This document shows positions 43,728 through 55,900 of a DNA stretch of 64,000 nucleotides, piece after piece (position 1 is the first letter of the stretch; each line of letters begins with the position of its first letter). The translations under genes and the position numbers were made by a program. Where the stretch lies: the NCBI GenBank assembly GCA_027923505.1, contig BROI01000028.1, positions 248,001 to 312,000 on the forward strand, written 5' to 3'. This DNA is from Mayamaea pseudoterrestris (taxonomy: Eukaryota > Bacillariophyta > Bacillariophyceae > Sellaphorales > Sellaphoraceae). The notes beneath the pieces are model-generated. The model had not been told where the DNA came from, searched no databases, and was given only the letters and a program-made list of their open reading frames with translations.

Positions 43728-46700
43728 ATGCCCGCAGATGCCCTGACATTCAAACGCCCCGACAGCATGCCCTGTTGGTGCCCAAATTACACCAGAATGG
43801 TGCCAACTCCATTTTCTAGGCTGTGTTACAAGATGGTAGGCTTGGATGGTGTCTCAGGAGATGGCAATGTATTTGGTGACAACTTGTCACCAATCTCAGC
43901 CCGCAGATGCCATGACATTCAAACGGCCCTACAGCAAGCCCTGTAGGTGCCCAGATTACATCAGAATGGTGCCAACACCATTTTCTAGGCTGGGCTACAA
44001 GATGGTAGGCTTGGCTGGTGTCTCAGGGGATGGCAATGTATTTGGTGACAACTTGTCACCAATCTCAGCCCGCAGATGCCATGACATTCAAACGGCCCTA
44101 CAGCAAGCCCTGTAGGTGCCCAAATTACACCAGAATGGTGCCACCATTATTATTCAGGCAGCGCTACAAGATGATAAGCTTGACTAGTGTCTCAGGGGAT
44201 GGCAAGGTATTTGGTGACAACTTGTCACCAATCTCAGCCCGCAGATGCCATGACATTCAAACAGCCCTACATCAGGCCCTGTAGGTGCCCAAATTACACC
44301 AGAATGGTGCCAACATCATTATTCCAGCTGCGCTACAAGATGGTAGGCTCAGCTGGTGTCCTAGGGGATGGCAATGTATTTGGTGACAACTTGTCACCAA
44401 TCTCAGCCCACAGATGCTGTGACATTCAAACAGCCCTACATCAGGCCCTGTAGGTGCCCAAATTACACCAGAATGGTGCCAACATCATTTTCTAGGCTGC
44501 ACTACAAGATGGTAGGCTTGGCTGGTGTCTCGGGGGATGGCAATGTATTTGGTGACAACTTGTCACCAATCTCCGCCCGCAGATGCAATGACATTCAAAC
44601 GCATCTACAGCAAGCCCTGTAGGTGCCCAAATTACACCAGAATGGTGCCAACACCATTTTCTAGGCTGCGCTACAAGATTTTAGGCTCGTCTGGTGTCTC
44701 AGGGGATGGCAATGTATTTGGTGACAACTTGTCACCAATCTCAGCCCGCAGAGGCCGTGACATTAAAACAGCCTACATCAGGCCCTGTAGGTGCCTAAAT
44801 TACACCAGAATGGTGCCAACATCATTATTCCGGCTGCGCTACAAGATGGTAGGCTTGGCTGGTGTCTCAGGGGATGGCAATGTATTTGGTGACAACTTGT
44901 CACCAATCTCAGCCCGCAGATGCCATGACATTCAAACGCCCCTACAGCAAGCCCGGTAGGTGCCCAAATTACACCAGAATGGTGCCAACACCATTTTCTA
45001 GGCTGCGCTACAAGATGGTAGGCTTGGCTGGTGTCTCAGGGGATGGCAATGTATTTGGTGACAACTTGTCACCAATCTCAGCCCGCAGATGCCATGACAT
45101 TCAAAACGCCCCTTCAGCAAGCCCTGTAGGTGCCCAAATTACACCAGAATGGTGCCAACACCATTTTCTAGGCTGCGCTACAAGATGGTAGGCTCAGCTG
45201 GTGTCCGAGTGGATGGCAATGTATTTGGTGACAACTTGTCACCAATCTCAGCCCGCAGATGCCATGACATTCAAACGCCCCTACAGCAAGCCCTGTAGGT
45301 GCCCAAATTACACCAGAATGGTGCCAACACCATTTTCTAGGCTGCGCTACAAGATGGTAGGCTCAGCTGGTGTCTCAGGGGATGGCAATGTATTTGGTGA
45401 CAACTTGTCACCAGTCTCAGCCCGCAGATGCCATGACATTCAAACGCCCCTACAGCAAGCCCTGTAGGTGCCCAAATTACACCAGAATGGTGCCAACACC
45501 ATTTTCTAGGCTGCGCTACAAGATGGTAGGCTCGGCTGGTGTCTCAGGGGATGGCAATGTATTTGGTGACAACTTGTCACCAGTCTCAGCCGCAGATGCC
45601 GTGACATTCAAACGCCCCTACAGCAAGCCCTGTAGGTGCCCAAATTACACCAGAATGGTGCCAACATCATTTTCTAGGCTGCGCTACAAGATGGTAGGCT
45701 TGGCTGGTGTCTCAGGGGATGGCAATGTATTTGGTGACAACTTGTCACCAGTCTCAGCCCGCAGATGTCATGACATTCAAAAGCCCCTACAGCAAGCCCT
45801 GTAGGTATCCAAACTACACCAGAATGGTGCCAACGCCATTTTCTTGGCTGCGCTACAAGTGTTAGGCTTGGCTGGTGTCTCAGGGGATGGCAATGTATTT
45901 GGTGACAACTTGTCACCAATCTCAGCCCGCAGATGCCGTGACATTCAAACGCCCCTACAGCAAGCCCTGTAGGTGCCCAAATTACACCAGAATGGTGCCA
46001 ACATCATTTTCAAGGCTGCGCTACAAGATGGTAGGCTTGGCTGGTGTCTCAGGGGATGGCAAGGTATTTGGTGACAACTTGTCACCAATCTCAGCCCGCA
46101 GATGCCATGACATTCAAACGCCCCTACAGCAAGCCCTGTAGGTGCCCAAATTACACCAGAATGGTGCCAACACCATTTTCTAGGCTGCGCTACAAGATGG
46201 TAGGCTTGGCTGGTGTCTCAGGGGATGGCAATGTATTTGGTGACAACCTGTTTTCAATCTCAGCCCGCACATGCCATGACATTCAAACGGCCCTACAGCA
46301 AGCCCTGTAGGTGCCCAAATTACACCAGAATGGTGCCAACACCATTTTCTAGGCTGCGCTACAAGATGGTAGGCTCGGCTGGTGTCTCAGGGGATGGCAA
46401 TGTATTTGGTGACAACTTGTCACCAATCTCAGCCCGCAGATGCCATGACATTCAAACGCCCCTACAGCAAGCCCTGTAGGTGCCCAAATTACACCAGAAT
46501 GGTGCCACCACCATTTTCTAGGCTGCGCTACAAGATGGTAGGCTTGGCTGGTGTCTCAGGGGATGGCAATGTATTTGGTGACAACTTGTCACCAATCTCA
46601 GCCCGCAGATGCCATGACATTCAAATGCCCTAACAGCAAGCCCTGTAGGTGCCCAAATTACACCAGAATGGTGCCAACACCATTTTCTAGGCTGCGCTAC

Positions 46701-49340
46701 AAGATGGTAGGCTCGGCTGGTGTCTCAGGGGATGGCAATGTATTTGGTGACAACTTGTCACCAATCTCAGCCCGCAGATGCCATGACATTCAAACGCCCC
46801 TACAGCAAGCCCTGTAGGTGCCCAAATTACACCAGAATGGTGCCAACATCATTTTCTGGCTGCGCTACAAGATGGTAGGCTTGGCTGGTGTCTCAGGGGA
46901 TGGCAATGTATTTGGTGACAACTTGTCACCAGTCTCAGCCCGCAGATGCCATGACATTCAAACGCCCCTACAGCAAGCCCTGTAGGTGCCCAAATTACAC
47001 CAGAATGGTGCCAACACCATTTTCTAGGCTGCGCTACAAGATGGTAGGCTTGGCTGGTGTCTCAGGGGATGGCAATGTATTTGGTGACAACTTGTCACCA
47101 GTCTCAGCCCTGCTGCCTTACACTTTGCAAACGCCCCTACAGCAAGCCCTGTTGTGGGCCCAAATCAGCAGAGACGTTCTTGCCAACACCATTTTCTGGC
47201 TGCGCTACAAGTATGGTACGCTCGGCTGGTGTCTCAGGGATGGTGCGAAGTATTTGCGTGACAACTTGTCACCAATCTCAGCCCGCAGATGCCATGACAA
47301 TCAAACGCACCTACAGCAAGCTCCGTAGCTGCCCAAATTACACCAGAATGGTGCCAACATCATTAATCAGGCTGTGCTACAAGATGGTAGGCTTGGCTGG
47401 TGTCTCAGGGGATGGCAATGTATTTGGTGACAACTTGTCACCAATCTCCGCCCGCAGATGCCATGACATTCAAACGCATCTACAGCAAGCCCTGTAGGTG
47501 CCCAAATTACACCAGAATGGTGCCAACACCATTTTCTAGGCTGCGCTACAAGATGGTAGGCTTGGCTGGTGTCTCAGGGGATGGCAATGTATTTGGTGAC
47601 AACTTGTCACCAATCTCCGCCCGCAGATGCCATGACGTTCAAACGCACCTACAGCAAGCCCAGTAGGTGCCCAAATTACAACAGAATGGTGCCAAAACAA
47701 TTTCTAGGCTGGGCTACAAGATGGTAGGCTTGGCTGGTGTCTCAGGGGATGGCAATGGTATTTGGTGACAACTTGTCACCAATCTCAGCCTGCAGATGCC
47801 ATGACATGCAAACGCCTCTACAGCAAGCTCTGTAGGTGCCCAAATTACACCAGAATGGTGCCAACACCATTTTCTCGGCTGCGCTACAAGATGGTAGGCT
47901 CGGCTGGTGTCTCAGGGGATGGCAATGTATTTGGTGACAACTTGTCACCAATCTCAGCCCGCACATGCCATGACATTCAAAACGCCCCTACAGCAAGCCC
48001 TGTAGGTGCCCAAATTACACCAGAATGGTGCCAACACCATTTTCTAGGCTGCGCTACAAGATGGTAGGCTCGGCTGGTGTCTCAGGGGATGGCAATGTAT
48101 TTGGTGACAACTTGTCACCAATCTCAGCCCGCAGATGCCGGGACATTCAAAAAACACCTACAGCAAGCCCTGTAGGTGCCCAAATTACACCAGAATGGTG
48201 CCAACACCATTTTCTAGGCTGCGCTACAAGATGGTAGGCTCAGCTGGTGTCTCAGGGGATGGCAATGTATTTGGTGACAACTTGTCACCAGTCTCAGCCC
48301 GCAGATGCCATGACATTCAAAACGCCCCCACAGCAAGCCCTGTAGGTGCCCAAATTACACCAGAATGGTGCCAACATCATTATTCAGGCTGCGCTACAAG
48401 ATGGTAGGCTCGGCTGGTGTCTCAGGGGATGGCAATGTATTTGGTGACAACTTGTCACCAATCTCAGCCCGCAGATGCCATGACATTCAAAACGCCCCTT
48501 CAGCAAGCCCTGTAGGTGCCCAAATTACACCAGAATGGTGCCAACACAATTTTCTAGGCTGCGCTACAAGATGGTAGGCTCAGCTGGTGTATCAGGGGAT
48601 GGCAATGTATTTGGTGACAACTTGTCACCAATCTCAGCCTGCAGATGCCATGACATTCAAACGCCTCTACAGCAAGCCCTGTAGGTGCCTGAATTACACC
48701 AGAATGGTGCCAACATCATTTTTTAGGCTGCGCTACAAAATGGTATGCCTGGCTAGTGTCTCAGGGGATGGCTATGCGATTGGTGACAACTTGTCAACAG
48801 TCTCAGCCAGCTGATGCCTTGACATTGAAACGCCCCTACAGCAAGCCATGTATACACCCAAAAAACACCAGAATCTTGCCAACATCATTATATGGGCTGC
48901 GCTACAAGATGGTAAGCTTGGCTGGTGTCTCAGGGGATGGCAATGCAATTGGTGACAAGTTGTCAACAGTCTCAGCCAGCTGATGCCTTGACATTGAAAC
49001 ACACCTACAGCAAGCCATGTATACACCCAAATTACACCAGAACTGTTCCAACATCATCATTTGGGCTGCGTTACAAGATGTTATGCCTGGCTGGTGTCTC
49101 AGGGGATGGAAATGCGATTGTTGACAACTTGTCACCAGTCTCAGCCCACAGATGCCATGACATTCAAACACACCTACAGCAAGTTCTGTAGGAGCCCATG
49201 TCCAAATTACACCAGAATGGTGCCAATGTCATTTTTCAGGCCGCGCTACAAGATGGTAAGCTTGGCTGGTGTATCAGGGGATGGCAATGTAATTGGTGAC
49301 AAATTGTCACCAGTCTCAGTCTGCAGATTTGCCTTGACAT
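43728..49340. repeat. 5,611-bp tandem duplication within R1, copy 2
   Basis: Direct copy of the preceding segment. The inner junction reads GCCTTGACATG-CCCGCAGATG, with ATG shared by both flanks. At the outer end the match stops after GCCTTGACAT, where copy 1 continues with GCCCGC and copy 2 with CTTTTT. The junction is out of monomer register by roughly 20 bp. Confidence 0.9.
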
Positions 49341-49372
49341 CTTTTTGGTAGCTGCAGATACCTGGGACTTCA

Positions 49373-49425
49373 ACTGCAGCTCTGCTGCTTGTAGTGTACA
49401 AGTAGGGCATGACTGCAGCTCTGCT
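49373..49425. repeat. Short direct repeat beside the satellite edge
   Basis: ACTGCAGCTCTGCT occurs at 49373 and again at 49412, 39 bp apart, in the unique spacer between the R1 array and the ADAT2 gene. Confidence 0.8.
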
Positions 49426-49546
49426 TTCTAGAGTGTAGGGTGAATCTTTATTGAGTCTGGATGGTTGCTGCGACCGTAGAGATAGCTTGGACCTAACAGT
49501 TAACTTTACGTCTCTCTTTTTTCGCGGATCGTACCGGTACTGCTCG

Positions 49547-50359
49547 ATGAGCTTAGCGCGCGACGATGACGATCAAACCGATGAGCACTCTATCGTAAAT
49601 GACAGTATTGACAACGCAATCATGTGCGAATCAGAGTCTGAAGATGTTCACTTTATGAACCTGGCCCTGAACGTTGCCAGAAAAGCGTTGAGTGTCGGCG
49701 AAGTCCCCGTCGGCTGCGTCATCGTTCTTGCAACCGACCAGGGACCCGTCGTCGTGTCCCACGGCGCCAATCTCGTCAACGTGACACGTGACGCTACCAG
49801 ACATGCCGAAATTGTTGCCATTGATCGAATGCTAACCGGAGGAACATCCAGCGACATGCTGCGCTTGCCTGTCGACGTTTACTGCCAGCCTGGTCGAGCA
49901 CATTTGCTACCAAAGAACTCGCCGCTGCTGGCATGTTCAGATCCAGAGGTGTTGGAAAAGCATTTGAAGGATGAATGGGTGAACGTTGAGAATGATCCGA
50001 CGCATTGGAAGAATCAATACGGGTGGGGTAGTGGACGGCGCCATTGCTTGGATGATTTCAAAAAGTGTCGGCTTTACGTCACGTGTGAGCCATGCATCAT
50101 GTGCGCTGCCGCCTTGAGTCAAGTGGGAATCGGCAAGGTCATTTTCGGGTGTCGAAACGAAAAGTTTGGAGGATGTGGGTCTATTTTGTGTCTACATGAG
50201 GACATACATCCACATCACAATGGATATCCAATCGTTGGTGGCATTCTGGAGGCCGAGGCGATCGCATTGCTACGATCCTTTTACGAAAGGGAGAATATGC
50301 ACGCACCAGACGACAAACGAAAACGGAAGGACATCAAAGTAGAGACAAATGACGAATGA
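49547..50359 (+). CDS. tRNA-specific adenosine deaminase, ADAT2/Tad2-like, with insertion
   Basis: Intronless, 270 residues from ATG 49547. The deaminase core is VHFMNLALNVARKALSVGEV-PVGCVI, the zinc/proton-relay motif HAE (His86, Glu88) and TCEPCIMC (Cys183, Cys186), followed by IFGCRNEKFGGCGSIL. These match ADAT2, the catalytic partner of ADAT3 that converts A34 to inosine in tRNA anticodons. HAE and PCxxC are 95 residues apart; in typical ADAT2 the gap is near 30, so about 65 residues are inserted (residues ~105-170, rich in Pro, Trp and His). The insert is open and lacks convincing splice sites. The basic tail (DDKRKRKDIK) could be a nuclear signal. The 5' side lies 206 bp from the satellite edge. 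Confidence 0.88.
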   Translation: MSLARDDDDQTDEHSIVNDSIDNAIMCESESEDVHFMNLALNVARKALSVGEVPVGCVIVLATDQGPVVVSHGANLVNVTRDATRHAEIVAIDRMLTGGTSSDMLRLPVDVYCQPGRAHLLPKNSPLLACSDPEVLEKHLKDEWVNVENDPTHWKNQYGWGSGRRHCLDDFKKCRLYVTCEPCIMCAAALSQVGIGKVIFGCRNEKFGGCGSILCLHEDIHPHHNGYPIVGGILEAEAIALLRSFYERENMHAPDDKRKRKDIKVETNDE

Positions 50360-50516
50360 TGACTGGGACTCAAGAAGCTTTTGACTGTCAGAACAAATTC
50401 GTCTTCGTCCATGGAACAACTCTGCCTATCCTAATTACTATGTAGAGTCGTCAGCACATGATTCAATGGCAGACTTCAGGCCTCATACGTACACCACACT
50501 TTGTGTTTAAACCATT

Positions 50517-52691
50517 TTAACTAAATAAAAAAGTTGACTTTTCGCCACAAAGCATGTTACTGCTGTTCTTGCTACCAACAATTCGTTCCAGCGCGAACTT
50601 TTCGTATTTGGTAAACAAGGCGAGACAGCTTGCAGACGCGCCATCGTCCGTTTCTGACCCATCGTTCAACAGATTTATCATTTGGGGGTAAAACTCGGAA
50701 TGCTCCGGCAGACCCAGGAACACAAGATGATGAGCGCCCTTGATGAAGTGTCGATGGAAATAGTGCGCACGACCCGTGTAGAGCATGATGGGCTTGCGCC
50801 CCTGCAGGAAACGTGCCCTCGCTCGACTCGTTTCAGTGTGGCGAGAATACTCCGTCACCATGACGAATGATGCTTCATCTTTTAGCAACCGATTGCGCAC
50901 AGATATGAAGTCAAAGTATGACGGAATGAATATCAGCGTGTGTGACTGTTTACTCTTTAAAATCTGAGCGAGCACTTTTTCAGTAAAATAACGCAGGCGA
51001 TCTTCGCTGTGCTTCAAAAATGAGCTGGTAGGCACGCGTTGAAAGACTTGCTGTGTTGGTAGCAAGACGTTTGTAATACTCGATGAATCATTGTCACTTT
51101 GATGGCGAAAGCGCGCAATGCCCGCAATGCTTTTGGCATGCCGCTTAAAGGTGCTTGCTATCGCTGGGTCAAGAAAGCTTGACGATATAATCAGCTGTCT
51201 CCAATGCGATCCTTGACCATCCAGTAGATAATTGCGGACGCGGCTAAAGTCAATGTCTGTGGTATCCTGCGGTTGCTGGTTAAGCTCGGGCAAAAGATCG
51301 TTCAGATGATCCCAGTTTTGCATCAGGAGGACATCGCCTCTCAGCACAAGGCATACTTCTATGCTCGACAAGAACAAAAATCCACGCTCGTCCTCCTCCT
51401 TATTGTTGGCGTTCATTTTCAATCCGATCGGAGATGCAATGATGATATCACTCTTGTAGAAATCAGAAAACAACTTGGTGGACCAAGCATTGTCGTCGTC
51501 GTTCTTCTTCTTTTGTTTGTTCTCTTGAAGAGAGATTCCAAGCTTAAAGTCATCATCATCATTCACATCATCACCAAAAAGTTCTATCCAATCCTTGCCT
51601 TTCTTACTGATGGCCTTGCGACGATGCAGCTCGGCCTTATCGGTCGGGTCAGTGCTCTCTTTTATTGGCGGACCAAATTCGGTTTCGAAGCGTTCATTTT
51701 CAGCAGTGTCACCAAGCATCGACTGCAACTGCTTGACAAAAGCGTAGCAGCATCCTCGTGTCGGCAGCAACACTAGCACAGTCGGCCGTACGTAGCCCTG
51801 GTCGCGCTGCCAAGTAGATTGATCAGATTCGTCAGACTGTTCAGCCTCGATTGTTTGTAGCCGTCGGTTCTGACGCTGGATGCGTCCCCTGCTGGTCAAG
51901 ACGTGGTTAAGAGTATGCAGAGCAAAAGTTGTATGGTCCTTGCTATGAGTGGGCGTAGTGACAAGCATGTCGGCGTAAAGCGACGCAAACGGAAACAAAA
52001 GGCTTTGGGAGGTGCTCATGTTGGCACACTGGTCTTGCAAAACTTTGCGCATCGACGAGTGTACGAGAGCCTTTGTGCGAACTTTGCATTGCCAATTCAA
52101 ATCAGATTCATGGCTGAGTTCCAGTTTGTCATATAGCGACTTGCTAACCTGCAAACTGACGCATTTGCTAGCATGAAGCTTCACCTCTGATCCCTGAATT
52201 TCGATCATCTGTTGGCTGCGAGCTTCCTCGTTGCCAGCCAAGGAAGCATGCGAGAATCGATCGGCAAAGGCATCTAAATGTAAAAGCAATGTCGAAAGAT
52301 GATTCTCGCCGGGATTTGCATTGTCAATCTCCATTATGGACGTGTCATCGTCGGATGAGCCGCTGTCCGACGACGCATCTGATTCTTCGCCATTAGCCTT
52401 TTGTCGAAGCGATTGCAGCAACTTCGAGCAAGCCTGCTCTTCATCGTCACTTATGTCGTCATTGTTTACTTGCTGAGAGGCTTCCAACGCCTCGTCCATG
52501 TCTCCAGCTATAGATGGTTCATGCTCGGCGTATGATCGACGGTCCGTTTTCCGAGTTAGCAGTCGGCTCTTGCCGACTCGCTTCCTTTGCGCTCCCAAAT
52601 CTACTTCTCCCCATTGACGCTCAAGCTTTGCTTTCGCACGAGCTTTCGTTCCCTTTGGGCCTTTGGATCCTTTCGTTTTGGTCTTTGCCAT
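50517..52691 (-). CDS. UTP25: U3 snoRNP-associated factor UTP25 (DEF family)
   Basis: Intronless, 724 residues from ATG 52691 (MAKTKTKGSKG, a basic nucleolar-type start). An in-frame ATG at 52832 would add 47 residues but leaves only 89 bp to the upstream gene. An acidic, disordered region follows (residues 70-150). The family body shows LYADMLVTTPTH, RPTVLVLLPTRGCC, KLFSDFYKSDIIIASPIGLK, SSIEVCLVLRGDVLLMQNW, RQLIISSSFLDP, HTLIFIPSYFDFISVRN, and the end block MLYTGRAHYFHRHFIKGAHHLVFLGLPEH. UTP25 looks like a degenerate DEAD-box helicase without functional Walker motifs and acts in SSU processome assembly and 18S rRNA processing in the nucleolus. Length agrees with yeast (about 720). Confidence 0.9.
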   Translation of the reverse strand: MAKTKTKGSKGPKGTKARAKAKLERQWGEVDLGAQRKRVGKSRLLTRKTDRRSYAEHEPSIAGDMDEALEASQQVNNDDISDDEEQACSKLLQSLRQKANGEESDASSDSGSSDDDTSIMEIDNANPGENHLSTLLLHLDAFADRFSHASLAGNEEARSQQMIEIQGSEVKLHASKCVSLQVSKSLYDKLELSHESDLNWQCKVRTKALVHSSMRKVLQDQCANMSTSQSLLFPFASLYADMLVTTPTHSKDHTTFALHTLNHVLTSRGRIQRQNRRLQTIEAEQSDESDQSTWQRDQGYVRPTVLVLLPTRGCCYAFVKQLQSMLGDTAENERFETEFGPPIKESTDPTDKAELHRRKAISKKGKDWIELFGDDVNDDDDFKLGISLQENKQKKKNDDDNAWSTKLFSDFYKSDIIIASPIGLKMNANNKEEDERGFLFLSSIEVCLVLRGDVLLMQNWDHLNDLLPELNQQPQDTTDIDFSRVRNYLLDGQGSHWRQLIISSSFLDPAIASTFKRHAKSIAGIARFRHQSDNDSSSITNVLLPTQQVFQRVPTSSFLKHSEDRLRYFTEKVLAQILKSKQSHTLIFIPSYFDFISVRNRLLKDEASFVMVTEYSRHTETSRARARFLQGRKPIMLYTGRAHYFHRHFIKGAHHLVFLGLPEHSEFYPQMINLLNDGSETDDGASASCLALFTKYEKFALERIVGSKNSSNMLCGEKSTFLFS

Positions 52692-52921
52692 GATGCTTTG
52701 GTGGCAGTGCGGAAATGTAACATGGCGAAATCGTTGGTTGTCGCGGCGAAGCGTCGAGAACCGGTGCGAGCAAAGTTGCCTCTCACTTGAATGAGCTATG
52801 TTCCGCAAACTTCTGTACCGAAAGAAGCTCATATCACTATCATATGCAGCGCAAGCTTACAATTCATAATCTATAATGATATATATTTTATTCTAAACAC
52901 TCGTATACATCTATGTCCTTC

Positions 52922-55900
52922 TTAAAAGGCAGGTGCCGAAGAATGAGCAGCAACGAGAGGGGTGCGCTCACTCCTCAAAGCTTCCGCATCTTCAAACAAG
53001 AATTCGCCAACTGGAGTTTCGACATGTAAAGAGCCTCCCTTTTCGAGCCAGTACACTGGCCGCTCGTCGCTATGAGCGGTCAAATTCTGGCGAGTGGCTG
53101 CCGACGCCAGCGATGCGGCTTCCTGTAAATTGTTCATGCTCGTGCTTGCATTCATGCCTCTACGTTTTTGAATGATAGCAGCAATTATACTCTTGCTGTT
53201 CAAAACTCCTTCATTGTTCACATCAAGACAGCGAAAAGCGGCAAACGTCTCCTTGATATCCGTTTCCGACACCTTGCCCAAACGAACCAGCATGGCCAAC
53301 GAAAACATTTCGCGCGTGCACTCGTCAAGACCATCAGGGCGGTTTGCCGACAAACGTAATCGTTGAATTAACGGACCCGTGGCAAGTTCTCTCAACGCCG
53401 CGTCGTCCAATTCGTCCCCAAACTGCGTCAAGACTGCCCTCTCAATGCGCCGCTTACGGAGCTCGATGGGTATCATACTGATCGACGACATGTTGTTCAG
53501 CAGAATTGTTCCAGCTACTAAAATATAAACAGTGGCAAACAATTTACCGCCCAGTGTGACAGGGACTATGTCGCCATACCTGAGGCAAGCAGGTGTAAGC
53601 TTAAGTCATTCGCCAATTGCAGAGCTGCCAAACATTAATCAACTTACCCAACAGTCGTTAAGAACACAGTGGTAAAGTACCAGCTGTCAACAAGCGAAAA
53701 TCCTTCAATGAACCAAAAGCCAAGGCAGCCCACAGCAATAATTACCATAGAGTTGAAGAGCGCCTGCCGCAAAGTAAGCACGACGTACTTAATTGCCTTA
53801 ACTTTTGAAATCGCTTCGTCAACTATCTCCTCTGTTGTGGATGTCGAATCGGATCCACTGCATGAATAGTCGTCGGCATTGCTGTCAAAGTCGCTGTTGC
53901 GTTCGAAAGTCGAAGGCTCGTGCGCAATGTTTTCGTTCATAGTTGACGTTTGTATGTTATCGTGAGACATTCTCCTCACTCGATTAGGCGTCCCTCCTTG
54001 CAATGCACCAGGCTTTGTGAAATCAATAGAGTCGTGGCGGGTGTGTTCTTGCCGATCAAGAATGCTCCGTGTAACTGGAGACGAAAGGTGATAACTTGAC
54101 TTCGACGCACTCGATGCTGGCGATGCCTCAAACACTCCTCCGGTTGTATGATGAACCGATTCCCTAGAAGATGTCTGCGCCAGCGGTGGAGGAAATGTTG
54201 CTTCACCTTTGTTAACCAGAGACTGCTGATTATATTGTTGTAATTGGCTGCCACTTCCGTCAGAGGCAGCCGCAACTACTCTATGTGTTGCAACCGTATG
54301 TGAAATGCCAGCACCCCGTTCATTTTTTCTCCCTTGGCGAGATTTTGTATCGCGGACGTAAATTGCGGTATGATTTGCATTTGAATCAACATGACGCTCT
54401 GACGAGAATCTTTGTAATCGGGGTGTATCACTACGTCCGACTGCAGCACTTTTGTAACGACGCGTCGTTCCATTGGAAGCTTCCTTCATCGTCTGTAGTC
54501 GAGCACAATTTGGGCATGAATCGATCAGCTTCGCTTTCCTGTCTCGTCGTGCTTTATCATCCAGCATGCCAGCAATGTAACTTCCAAGCAACAAACCGAT
54601 GCAAGCCACACCAAAGTAAATAAAAATAGAGCAGATAATCTTATTGGCCCAGCTCGTCGGTACAAAGTCTCCGAGTCCAGCCGTTGTGAGTGTTACAACG
54701 GCGAAGTAGATGCAATCTCCGGTCTCCCAACCTTCCTCAAGGCCAAATATAAAGAGGGATGCAATCACGTAGATCGAGAAGTATAGCGCAAGATAACTGC
54801 CTGGCCCCTCGAGTTGACGAGGTGCATCGTCGACAGTAAAAAATTCGCGTTGCCGCGTTTTGCACCTCGGACAAACGTAGAAGTGATAATTCTTGCCTTC
54901 CTGCTCGCCAACAGAGGAAGTTTGAGGCAGAAACATTGCTCTCTTCGCCTTCTCGACAGATGTCTTGCCAATATTCGCAAAAGGATTATTGCTTGGGCTA
55001 GGACGTAAATTCTCAATGTCTGACTCAAGATGCTCAAGGTTCGAATACGTTGACGTAGCAAATTGAACATGCCCAGTTGGTGTGGCACGAGCACTGTTGT
55101 CATTGTCAAAATGGAATGCATAATCATCCTCTTCTCCAACCTGTCTAAGTGCATCGCCGAAAACATTCACTGGTTTAACTGGGCCACCAAACGAAGTCGG
55201 TGGTAATTGGAGCATCTTTGGAGGCCACGAGGTTGCAGAATGATGATCAATTTGTGCCTGCTGTTGTAAAGATGATAATGCGCCATACAAACCGTTGTCC
55301 GTAGTTTGCGAGGACGCCGGCATGACTAACAAGGATTGTTCCGCTGTCTGCAGTTGCTGTTGCTGCATGCCTTGTCGCGGCTGCTGTCCTACAGTCCACG
55401 TTTTTCGCCTTGCAATAATTTCTGGCTTTCTGGGAAAATGCCGACCTTCATCCTCCTCATCGTCATCGCCGTCGTCATCTTCCTGCGTCGACTTGAAGCG
55501 CTTGCTGCTGCGCGTATTCTTCCATTCCTGTCGACCAGTAGCAGTCCTCGTAGCAACAGCTTCTCCACTTCGAAAACGTCTATTCTCGTTTGCATGTGGC
55601 TGAGCTTGTTGCGGTTGCTTGGTTTGAAACGTAATGGTACGAACCGTTGGTCGCTGCTGTATTGCGCGGTGTGCGGCCCCATTACTCGGCCGCACCTGTC
55701 TTGACGTACTGCTATTCCTGACTGGGCCATTGCCTCCCCCCGACGCATGAGTCGCCCCGACCATGTTTGGTAGCTTAAAATTAGACCCATCGTTAATATT
55801 CTTTTCAGTTTCATTTGCAGTATCCTCATCGTCTGAATCAGACAAAGTCATGGCAATGGAATCGTCCGCAGCAAGTGTTCGATGCTGCCCTCCCTCGCGC

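Larger units (their letters stand above)
38117..43728. repeat. 5,611-bp tandem duplication within R1, copy 1
   Basis: About 33 monomers. Every landmark recurs 5,611 bp further right with the same private variants, including the scrambled monomer at 41.5 kb. The left edge lies in a monomer that lacks its dyad (GGCAATG joined directly to CCCGCAGATG). I compared translations and many lines and found no difference, but not each base by machine. Confidence 0.9.
37732..49340. repeat. R1 satellite, right block (about 69 monomers of ~169 bp)
   Basis: The same monomer as the left block, mostly 169 bp with occasional 168-172 bp copies. Because 169 is not a multiple of three, each frame changes from monomer to monomer and closes within about 1.6 copies; the array is not a repeat protein gene. 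Each typical monomer has three inverted repeats (see the representative entries). A 5,611-bp part occurs twice in direct order. Confidence 0.95.

Noticed and set aside
26363-49340. CRISPR-like array
   Set aside because: The repeats are long, contiguous and without unique spacers, and the host is a eukaryote.
26363-49340. Calling the block a centromere outright
   Set aside because: Monomer size and higher-order structure fit, but there is no chromatin evidence and some algal centromeres are not satellite-based.
37614-49351. Overlapping open frames of 70-170 codons in the R1 array
   Set aside because: The 169-bp period shifts frame each monomer and each frame soon meets a stop; no repeat protein is possible.
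26331-49546. Retroelement or DNA transposon inside the satellite block
   Set aside because: No reverse transcriptase, integrase or transposase-like frame and no terminal repeats with target duplication were seen.
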